In this document: one piece after another, positions 28,701 to 33,996 of the stretch
Position numbering within the stretch: the first letter of the stretch is position 1
How the letters are laid out: every line of letters begins with the position of its first letter
Source: Flavobacteriaceae bacterium PS02338
GTDB taxonomy: Bacteria; Bacteroidota; Bacteroidia; Sphingobacteriales; Sphingobacteriaceae
Length of the DNA: 64,000 bases
Assembly (NCBI GenBank): GCA_029959615.1
Contig: JASCOD010000009.1
Coordinates: forward strand, 1-64,000
Reading direction: 5' to 3'
Made by a program: the position numbers and the translations under genes
The notes under the pieces: generated by a model
Told to the model about the DNA's origin: nothing
The model's input: only the letters and a program-made list of their open reading frames with translations
Database searches by the model: none

Positions 28701-28888
28701 GTTAAAGACGGGAAATGCGTGAAAAATGAAAGTCCAGTTCCTTTAAAACTAACTTCTCCTTTTATGTTCTGATTAATCGTTTTGGTGATCTGCTGATTAA
28801 TCGTTTTAGGAATAAGAAAAGGGATGATAAATAAAAGCGCTATCAATGAGGCAATGCTGATGCCAAGTATTTTAAAAAACTTCTTCAA
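25796..28888 (-). CDS. AsmA-family envelope protein (TamB/YhdP-like)
   Basis: The 1,030 residues start with one membrane anchor (MKKFFKILGISIASLIALLF, about 1-28). Then comes the AsmA N-terminal signature (INQNIKGEVSFKG, and FFTHFPSLTLNLDEFLLKG), and a long series of short beta strands typical of the bridge-like AsmA superfamily. The C-terminus has an AsmA_2-like region (GSGTLTLKDVKLAG, near 900) and a Lys/Glu-rich tail. Members form periplasm-spanning hydrophobic grooves thought to move phospholipids between membranes. It is a single gene, divergent from the Rrf2 regulator. Length fits the large AsmA subgroup of Bacteroidota. Confidence 0.9.
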   Translation of the reverse strand: MKKFFKILGISIASLIALLFIIPFLIPKTINQQITKTINQNIKGEVSFKGTGLSFFTHFPSLTLNLDEFLLKGSEPFKNDTLIYAKQMALGINLFSLFGDQIKVDEFYLDHAKINILSDKQGHANYNVYESKGDGKKSTDTGSTAIKIEGIYIKNSDLVYNDKSIPMVIDAKGVNYNGTGDLSKAIFDLKSKLSIKDADIYYAGTPYLLHKELNAKLITKINTSSLDLLFDENDIKINSLPIRFVGRFSFLKDGYDMDFKTQAKETDLQNIFTALPAEIADKLEKTKVKGYAEIDASLIGKYIAENNTMPSLTFNMKVRDGEIKNPNAPESIKNLFLNLQTKIPSLNPDSLYLNMDSLYFNIGNDFLSSITKIKGLKEPQIYTKTRSNIDLEKWAKVVNLDSLDIKGRLVMSVNADGKYAKKVVKSGIRQIDTVIATVPTFDAKIKLTNGYFKYASLPSPIDKINFDFVGNNVNSDYKNTKLEISSIDINAMSNYIKGYLKLQTINNITVDLGLKTAINFAEIKNFYPIKGLVLNGKLSVDVNSKGSYDKVKKLFPVTNALIKLDRGYIKTAHFSEALEKIDVDAAITNKNGSLKGTLLNIKPISFEMSGQPFLLKANVSNLENVSYDIASKGTLDIGKLYKLFAVPGYQVHGLIYTNVNFKGLQSDAMAGRFGRLQNKGFMSIKDLNILTDMFPNAFIIKNGKFSFTSSALRFDEFKASYGGSDFKLNGNLNNYVNFVFDEREKLSGNFVLHSNKIIADEFMAYAGDTTTAPNSASAKGVIIIPANLNVTFAANANDVAYNGLSLKNAKGKMIINNGKLTLCETGFDLIGAKVVMDANYQSTNPKSATFDFKLNAKDFDIAKAYKEIKLFREMASSASKVKGIVSLDYQLTGRLNNEMYPILPSIKGSGTLTLKDVKLAGFKMMNAVSKETKRDSLTNPNLKDVVVKTTIKNNIMTIERTKLKIAGFRPRFEGQVSLDGRLNLKGRLGLPPFGIIGIPLSVTGTQEKPVVKLKRNKDGKLEETEDADSK

Positions 28889-28917
28889 GATGGTAATTGT
28901 TAATGGCGTTTATAGCA

Positions 28918-28925
28918 CAAAGATA
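28918..28925 (-). promoter_or_regulatory. Promoter -7 box of the AsmA gene
   Basis: TATCTTTG on the minus strand fits TAnnTTTG and lies 29 bp before the start codon at 28888. The -33 element is not convincing. Confidence 0.45.
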
Positions 28926-28985
28926 GCGGTAATGCTGTTACTTCCTTATGTTGTAACATATTTTAACAAAAAAAAAGAATAAAAC

Positions 28986-29017
28986 TTGCAATTGTAAAAT
29001 CAATTGTATTACCTTTG
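28986..29017 (+). promoter_or_regulatory. Promoter of the Rrf2 gene
   Basis: TTG at 28986-28988 and TACCTTTG at 29010-29017 are 21 bp apart, close to the Bacteroidota pattern. The putative Rrf2 operator starts 3 bp after the -7 box, so bound regulator would cover the transcription start. Confidence 0.6.
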
Positions 29018-29020
29018 TAC

Positions 29021-29039
29021 TGTAATAAAAATAATTACA
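29021..29039 (+). promoter_or_regulatory. Putative Rrf2 operator, site 1
   Basis: TGTAAT and ATTACA flank the 7-bp spacer AAAAATA, a 19-bp inverted repeat. It sits between the promoter -7 box and the ATG of the Rrf2 gene, the right place for autorepression. A near-identical site occurs at 29470. Confidence 0.65.
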
Positions 29040-29041
29040 GA

Positions 29042-29452
29042 ATGAATAACAGTAGGTTTGCAATTTCTTTACATATTTTAGTTTTGCTAGAAAAGGCGAA
29101 AGGGGAATTGTTATCATCTGATTATATGGCTGGTAGTATCAATATTAATCCTGTTTTGGTTAGAAAAGAATTGATAAGCTTAAGAGAAATTGGTTTTGTG
29201 CAAAGCAAAGAAGGGAAGAATGGTGGCGCAACACTTGCTAAGCCTGCCAATCTTATCAAGCTGGGTGAGCTTTATCAAAGTATAAAAGGAGCTTACTTAT
29301 TGGGAAGTCATAAAAATGACCCTAATCCACTTTGTGAAGTAGGAAAGGATATTAATAAACACTTAAACGATTTGTATAGTGAGACAGAAAGACGCTTGGT
29401 AAGTGAGTTGAACAAACAAACACTTGCGGATTTTAGCGCAAGATTTAAATAG
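29042..29452 (+). CDS. Rrf2-family transcriptional regulator
   Basis: The 136 residues have the winged-helix N-terminus RFAISLHILVLLEK, recognition region NPVLVRKELISLREIGFV and the wing KEGKNGGATLAKP. Only one cysteine is present (Cys98, in NPLCEVG), not the three of Fe-S-binding IscR or NsrR. A redox-active or non-cluster type such as the YwnA group is therefore more likely. I chose the ATG at 29042, after the operator; an upstream TTG would place translation across the promoter. The second operator copy lies before the next gene, an NmrA-like quinone reductase, so the two probably form a stress-response regulon. Confidence 0.9.
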   Translation: MNNSRFAISLHILVLLEKAKGELLSSDYMAGSININPVLVRKELISLREIGFVQSKEGKNGGATLAKPANLIKLGELYQSIKGAYLLGSHKNDPNPLCEVGKDINKHLNDLYSETERRLVSELNKQTLADFSARFK

Positions 29453-29469
29453 TTTTTTTTGAAATAAAC

Positions 29470-29488
29470 TGTAATAAAAATAGTTACA
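29470..29488 (+). promoter_or_regulatory. Putative Rrf2 operator, site 2
   Basis: TGTAAT, the same 7-bp spacer AAAAATA, and GTTACA differ from site 1 by one base. It lies 148 bp upstream of the NmrA-like gene. A dispersed repeat of the GGAATTAGG type fills the rest of the gap (29500-29600). Confidence 0.6.
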
Positions 29489-29636
29489 ATAATTGGAGTA
29501 GTCAGGTATCAGGAATTAGGTGTCAGTTTTAGTTTGAAAATACAGAAGTGAGAATGGAAGCTGCAATGCTTACCCCTGGCCACTAGTTCCTAACCCCTTT
29601 AAAAAAAAATAATTCATTCATTTAAAATTAGAACAT

Positions 29637-30482
29637 ATGAAAATAGCAATTGCAGGAGCAACAGGCCAATTAGGTCGTGTTACGGTACAAAAATTAAAAG
29701 AAAAAACAGCGGCAGAAAACTTGGTAGCCTTAGTACGTACGCCGGAAAAAGCTGCAGATTTAGAAATAGAGGTAAGATTTTTTGACTACACTAAGCCGGA
29801 AACTTTAGTTGAATCTTTAAAAGGAATAGATAAATTGTTTTTGATTTCTGGAAATGAAATTGGTCAGCGTGAGGTACAGCATAAAAACGTGATTAATGCG
29901 GCTAAAGAAGCAGGTATAAAAAGTGTGGTTTATACAAGCTTACTACATGCGGCGACTTCTGAAATGGCGTTAGCGCCAGAGCATGCGGCTACCGAGAAAG
30001 CGTTAATCGATTCTGGCATTAGCTATACCATTTTACGTAATGGTTGGTACACTGAAAATTATGCTGGTTCTATTGCTGGTGCAATTCAGGCGGGTGGTTT
30101 TATTGGTAGTGCTGGAGATGGTAAAATCTCATCGGCAACACGAGAAGATTTTGCTGAGGCAGCTGCAGTGGTTTTAACTACTGAGGGGCACGAAAATAAA
30201 ATTTACGAATTGGGCGGTGATGAAGCTTATACTTTAAGTGATTTGGCGGCGGAAATTTCTAAGCAAACAGGAAAGGATATTCCTTACAACAATTTGCCTG
30301 AAACAGATTTTGCTGGTATTTTGGTTTCTGTTGGTTTGCCAGAGGGCTTTGCAAAGATATTGGCAGATAGTGATGCGAAGGCTTCTAAAGGTGCACTGTA
30401 TACCGAAGATAAAACTTTGTCGAAACTAATTGGTCGTAAAACTACACCATTGGCTGATGTAGTTAAAAACTTTGTGTCGTAA
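29637..30482 (+). CDS. NmrA-like NAD(P)H:quinone oxidoreductase (QOR2/YtfG type)
   Basis: The 281 residues form one Rossmann fold. The dinucleotide motif GATGQLGR (8-15) follows the first strand, and ALVRTPEKA sits at the second strand, where NADPH specificity is set. SVVYTSLLHA and the region from NGWYTENY complete the QOR2-like pocket. Members reduce quinones with NADPH and protect cells against quinone or electrophile stress. A terminator follows at 30514. Control by the upstream single-cysteine Rrf2 protein is suggested by the duplicated operator. Confidence 0.9.
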   Translation: MKIAIAGATGQLGRVTVQKLKEKTAAENLVALVRTPEKAADLEIEVRFFDYTKPETLVESLKGIDKLFLISGNEIGQREVQHKNVINAAKEAGIKSVVYTSLLHAATSEMALAPEHAATEKALIDSGISYTILRNGWYTENYAGSIAGAIQAGGFIGSAGDGKISSATREDFAEAAAVVLTTEGHENKIYELGGDEAYTLSDLAAEISKQTGKDIPYNNLPETDFAGILVSVGLPEGFAKILADSDAKASKGALYTEDKTLSKLIGRKTTPLADVVKNFVS

Positions 30483-30513
30483 TATTTATATAAGTATAAC
30501 CAACTTAGTAAAG

Positions 30514-30546
30514 TCCCAAAAATTTGAGCGTTTTTGGGATTTTTTT
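30514..30546 (+). terminator. Intrinsic terminator after the quinone oxidoreductase gene
   Basis: TCCCAAAAA (30514-30522) and TTTTTGGGA (30531-30539) enclose an 8-nt loop and are followed by a run of seven T. The remaining bases up to PyrD (30547-30690) show no gene. Confidence 0.9.
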
Positions 30547-30694
30547 GCATTATTTTTCTACGAGGTAAACGTTGTTGAAGTAGTTATGTATGTTAGCTCC
30601 AGTCAACAGAACAAAGCCAAGGACTGTATTGTCCACTATCGCTACCGTTGCTTTTCTAAAAATAAATTAAGAAAATATAAATTTCCTTTTTTAT

Positions 30695-30702
30695 TATCTT
30701 CG
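30695..30702 (+). promoter_or_regulatory. Promoter -7 box directly before pyrD
   Basis: TATCTTCG matches TAnnTTTG at seven of eight positions and ends 4 bp before the ATG at 30707. If used, transcription begins at or next to the start codon. Confidence 0.4.
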
Positions 30703-30706
30703 CATC

Positions 30707-31735
30707 ATGTATCGTTTGGTAAAGCCTATATTCTTCAAATTCGACCCTGAAAATGTTCATCATTTTGTGGTAAAACGACTTAAATGGTTCAATGATGTTT
30801 TTCCCTTTGGAAAATCGGTATTGAGAGGTAGTTATGATGTCAGCTTTAAAGGTTTAGAGCGTGAAGTTTTTGGCCTGAAGTTTAAAAATCCAGTTGGTTT
30901 AGCTGCAGGTTTCGATAAAAACGGGGAATATGTAGAAGCTTTAAGTAATTTGGGTTTCGGATTTATTGAAGTAGGTACGGTTACGCCGCTACCACAGCCT
31001 GGAAACGATAAACCGAGAATGTTTCGCTTACCGGAAGATGCAGCTTTAATTAACCGTATGGGCTTCAATAATAAAGGTGTAGATACCATGGCAGAGCGTT
31101 TACGTTTATTGAAAGACAGGCACCCAGAAATTATTGTAGGCGGAAATATCGGTAAGAACAAAAATACACCAAATGAAGATGCAGTTTACGATTACATCAA
31201 GTGTTTTGATAGGCTGTTTGACGTGGTGGATTACTTTGTGGTTAACGTAAGTTCGCCTAATACGCCAGGCTTAAGGGCTTTGCAAGAGAAGGAACCTCTA
31301 AAGGAACTTTTAAATACCTTGCAAAAACGTAATTGTAAAAACAATATCTCTAGACCAATTCTTTTGAAAATTGCTCCAGATTTAACTGATGAGCAGTTGG
31401 ATGATATCATAGAAATTGTAAAGGAAACGGGAATTGCTGGTGTAATTGCAACTAATACAACCATTGGAAGGGATGATTTAGGTTCGCCAGAGAAGTTAAA
31501 AGGTGAGATGGGTGGTTTGAGTGGTAAGCCCTTAACTCAGCGCTCTACAGAGGTTATTCGTTATCTTTCGGATAAATCTGGTAAAGCATTCCCAATTATA
31601 GGTGTAGGTGGTATACATTCTGCCGAAGATGCAAAAGAGAAATTAGCTGCCGGAGCTTCCTTGGTACAGCTTTATACTGGTTTTATTTATGAAGGCCCCG
31701 GCTTAATTAAACGCATTTGTCAAGCTTTGGTTTAG
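30707..31735 (+). CDS. pyrD: Dihydroorotate dehydrogenase (quinone), class 2
   Basis: The 342 residues begin with the membrane-associating helix typical of class 2 enzymes (MYRLVKPIFFKFDPENVHHF). The FMN barrel follows, with NPVGLAAGFDKNGE (about 62-75), GTVTPLPQPGN, and the catalytic-serine loop VNVSSPNTPGLR (about 180-191). IGVGGIHSAEDAKEKLAAGA binds the FMN phosphate. It oxidises dihydroorotate to orotate and passes electrons to membrane quinone in pyrimidine synthesis. Its stop overlaps that of the convergent SRPBCC gene (31732-31735). Confidence 0.97.
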   Translation: MYRLVKPIFFKFDPENVHHFVVKRLKWFNDVFPFGKSVLRGSYDVSFKGLEREVFGLKFKNPVGLAAGFDKNGEYVEALSNLGFGFIEVGTVTPLPQPGNDKPRMFRLPEDAALINRMGFNNKGVDTMAERLRLLKDRHPEIIVGGNIGKNKNTPNEDAVYDYIKCFDRLFDVVDYFVVNVSSPNTPGLRALQEKEPLKELLNTLQKRNCKNNISRPILLKIAPDLTDEQLDDIIEIVKETGIAGVIATNTTIGRDDLGSPEKLKGEMGGLSGKPLTQRSTEVIRYLSDKSGKAFPIIGVGGIHSAEDAKEKLAAGASLVQLYTGFIYEGPGLIKRICQALV

Positions 31736-32169
31736 CTCTCATTATCTTCTAGATAATTTTTTAGGCTGGTGTGCAAGATATAATTCCAGCCTTCTACAAA
31801 GTTTTCTTTAGCAAAATCTGGTCCGCCTTCTTCTAGAGTATGGATGTCGGAATGTATTAGCCTTACAATAGTTTGTTCTCCTTTGTCCATCAATTGCCAG
31901 CAAACTAAAGAATTTCCTGGGTAGTTATCGTAACGCCAAGTGTGGGCAAGTTTTTCATTTTCTGTGGCCTCGGTAATTTCGCATAGGTGCAGGTATTGTG
32001 GGCCACCATCTGGTCCTCCCATAAAGTCAAACTTAAAACCAATCTTAGGCTCAAATTTTTCGATATCAAAATACCATTGTTTCATTTCACTGTTATTAGT
32101 TAATGCGCTCCATACTTTGCTTACGGGAGCGTTAAACGTTCTTTCGACTAGGATGCTTTCTTTTTTCAT
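31732..32169 (-). CDS. SRPBCC/AHSA1-family protein
   Basis: The 145 residues have the classic opening ILVERTFNAPVSKVWSALTN, then MKQWYFDIEKFEPKIGFKF, and end with a long helix (WNYILHTSLKNYL). This is the START-like AHSA1 fold with a deep hydrophobic pocket. These small proteins bind hydrophobic ligands; no enzymatic role can be assigned. It is a single gene, convergent with pyrD. Confidence 0.9.
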   Translation of the reverse strand: MKKESILVERTFNAPVSKVWSALTNNSEMKQWYFDIEKFEPKIGFKFDFMGGPDGGPQYLHLCEITEATENEKLAHTWRYDNYPGNSLVCWQLMDKGEQTIVRLIHSDIHTLEEGGPDFAKENFVEGWNYILHTSLKNYLEDNES

Positions 32170-32343
32170 TTGCTTTAAAATTAGTTTCGGCGACGGTTAT
32201 TTTCTATAACTTAACAATTCTTCTTTTGTTTTGATTGTATTATTTGTAAGGGGTTGATTATCAGTAGAGAGAAAAATACTTTATTTCTTATTTGTAATTG
32301 TTCTAAATAATTAGCTATTTGCATTATCAGTTTCTAAAAAGAT

Positions 32344-32664
32344 ATGTGCAAGAAAACCATGATTGCTAATTCGGGGGATATACAGATTACGCAATGTAAT
32401 AACTGTAAAATGATTAATGTGTGGAAACCAGGCTTGTTGCTTAGTTTTTCTTTTAATCAGTTCTATGAGTTTACAAAAGTGGCCAAGCAGCTCAACTTCG
32501 ATAAGTTTTTTGAATATAGTCCTGATGGAAATAGGGTAGTGATTTTGTCTACGCCTTTTCCGGATATCTGCTTAAAGTTTACAAGAGCAGAGCTGCACGA
32601 TTTTGTACATGCTATTGACGAGGCAATGTATATGCACAAAGTTTATGAACTAGTGCATGATTAA
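32344..32664 (+). CDS. Conserved small protein with N-terminal cysteine motif, unknown function
   Basis: The 106 residues begin MCKKTMIANSGDIQITQCNN and have a C-x2-C pair (QCNNCKM) with another Cys at residue 2. This hints at metal binding, though a fourth ligand is not obvious. Helices with FNQFYEFTKVAKQLNFDKFF and an acidic LHDFVHAIDEAMYMHKVY tail follow. It resembles small Bacteroidota-only proteins (DUF6686 is a possible family). A strong bidirectional terminator follows at 32693. Confidence 0.7.
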   Translation: MCKKTMIANSGDIQITQCNNCKMINVWKPGLLLSFSFNQFYEFTKVAKQLNFDKFFEYSPDGNRVVILSTPFPDICLKFTRAELHDFVHAIDEAMYMHKVYELVHD

Positions 32665-32692
32665 TTTTAAGTTTATTTGGTTGTAGACGAAA

Positions 32693-32719
32693 AAAGCCCC
32701 GAAATTAATTCGGGGCTTT
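32693..32719. terminator. Bidirectional intrinsic terminator
   Basis: AAAGCCCCGAA (32693-32703) and TTCGGGGCTTT (32709-32719) form an 11-bp stem with a 5-nt loop and have A/T runs on both sides. It serves the convergent genes at 32344 (+) and 32741 (-). Confidence 0.92.
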
Positions 32720-32740
32720 CTTATTTCTTTGTACTAAAAA

Positions 32741-32911
32741 TTATTTAGCTAAAGCTGCTAATACAGCATTGTTTTTTGCTAATTGATCTTTTGTAGATTG
32801 TTGAGAACGGCTACCTAATTCTAAGTTAGTCGCCAATTTCAAATTCTTTACTTCTAAACGAGAAACAGTTTTATTGTATCTGTCTTTTCTTTTTAATCTG
32901 GTAACTGCCAT
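32741..32911 (-). CDS. Tiny basic protein co-transcribed with tRNA-Cys
   Basis: The 56 residues begin MAVTRLKRKDRYNKTVSRLE and end NNAVLAALAK. The protein is very basic at the N-terminus and has the look of a ribosome-associated or RNA-binding protein. The ATG at 32911 is chosen because any longer frame runs into the tRNA gene. It starts 38 bp after the tRNA-Cys 3' end and shares its promoter. A Bacteroidota-specific ribosomal protein (such as the one named bL38) is one possibility that I cannot confirm from memory. Lysine and arginine make up about a fifth of it. Confidence 0.75.
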   Translation of the reverse strand: MAVTRLKRKDRYNKTVSRLEVKNLKLATNLELGSRSQQSTKDQLAKNNAVLAALAK

Positions 32912-32949
32912 GATAATAAGCTTTTTTCTTTTTAAAATATTTTTATTTG

Positions 32950-33020
32950 AGGTCGAGAGCGGATTCGAACCGCTGTACAAGGTTTTGCAGACCTCTGCCT
33001 AGCCACTCGGCCACTCGACC
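32950..33020 (-). tRNA. tRNA-Cys (GCA)
   Basis: Read on the minus strand, GGTCGAG and CTCGACC form a perfect acceptor stem, and the discriminator base is U73, as in tRNA-Cys. The anticodon arm AGGT-CTGCAAA-ACCT gives anticodon GCA. The T arm is AGCGG-TTCGAAT-CCGCT. The full CCA end is not encoded. Length is 71 nt. Confidence 0.97.
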
Positions 33021-33036
33021 CTTATTTTCAAGGTTG

Positions 33037-33067
33037 CAAAAATAACAATTAAAAGTAAGCTTCCAAA
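33037..33067 (-). promoter_or_regulatory. Promoter of tRNA-Cys and the tiny basic protein
   Basis: On the minus strand TTTG (33064-33067) and TATTTTTG (33037-33044) are exactly 19 bp apart. This is a textbook Bacteroidota promoter, placing transcription start near 33030, about 10 bp before the mature tRNA. Confidence 0.8.
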
Positions 33068-33255
33068 CTATATCGCTTAAAATGTTTAATTATTTTTGTT
33101 TTGCTCAATGTGGTTAACCGTTAAATCGATTAATTGGTTACCATTTTGGAACATGCTAATTTTTAATAAGCTATTTATTAAGGTTCATTATTTGTTTGGT
33201 TTGATTGTTAGATTAGTTGGTTTATAGTTGATTACTAGTTGTTTATGTTTAATCT

Positions 33256-33996
33256 CTAAGCCCTTTTAATTTCGCTACAGAAGATAGCTGCAGACACGGC
33301 AACATTTAAAGATTCTGCTTCGCCAAATCGTGGTATGGTAACCGGAAAGTTGATCTTCTCAATCAATTCCTTGCTAATCCCATGTCCTTCATTTCCTAAC
33401 AAAATTAATCCTTCATTAGCCCATTGTGTTTTGTAAATGTTTGATCCATTTAGCAGCGCTCCATAAATTGGAAGTTTTGTTTTACTTAGAAAACCATTTA
33501 ATAAGGTGTAGCGAATGTTTACCCTACACAGAGAGCCCATGGTAGACTGTACCGTTTTTGGGTTGTAGGCTTCTACTGTATTTTCAGAGCAAATGATATT
33601 CTTAATTCCAAACCAATCTGCGGTTCTGATAATGGTGCCAAAATTTCCAGGATCTTGAACATCGTCTAATACTAAAGAGAATTGATTGTTTAGCGAGTTC
33701 AAATCAATTTCTTTCTGAACAGGAATGTGTACTAAAGCTAGTATACTTTGAGGGGTTTGTAGTGTGCTAATCTTTTGTAGCTCGGTTTCTGTTACTTCAA
33801 ATAAATTTATATTTGCAGTAACTTTAGGTAAAGTTGCTGATATTTTTGAGGTATAGTAAATACTATGTAGTTGATAATCAGAGTTTAAAAATTCTACAAT
33901 AGATTTTATACCTTCAATAATGAAAATTCCATTTTCTTTACGGTACTTTTTTTGATGAAGCGATTTAATAAAACTGATCTGAGATTTTGAAAGCAT
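33256..33996 (-). CDS. TrmH/SpoU-family RNA methyltransferase
   Basis: The ATG at 33996 gives 246 residues. An N-terminal RNA-binding substrate domain (KYRKENGIFIIEGIKSIVEF) precedes the SPOUT knot. The knot has motif 1 VLDDVQDPGNFGTIIRTADW, motif 2 LILLGNEGHGIS and motif 3 IPRFGEAESLNVAVSAAIF. Enzymes of this group 2'-O-methylate ribose in 23S rRNA or tRNA using S-adenosylmethionine; the exact site cannot be told. The start region overlaps by 10 bp with the divergent TamL gene, so their promoters must lie inside each other's coding sequence. Confidence 0.93.
   Translation of the reverse strand: MLSKSQISFIKSLHQKKYRKENGIFIIEGIKSIVEFLNSDYQLHSIYYTSKISATLPKVTANINLFEVTETELQKISTLQTPQSILALVHIPVQKEIDLNSLNNQFSLVLDDVQDPGNFGTIIRTADWFGIKNIICSENTVEAYNPKTVQSTMGSLCRVNIRYTLLNGFLSKTKLPIYGALLNGSNIYKTQWANEGLILLGNEGHGISKELIEKINFPVTIPRFGEAESLNVAVSAAIFCSEIKRA

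Noticed and set aside
29015..29041. TTG start of the Rrf2 gene within the promoter
   Set aside because: It would put the promoter -7 box and operator inside the coding sequence; the ATG at 29042 gives the normal N-terminus.
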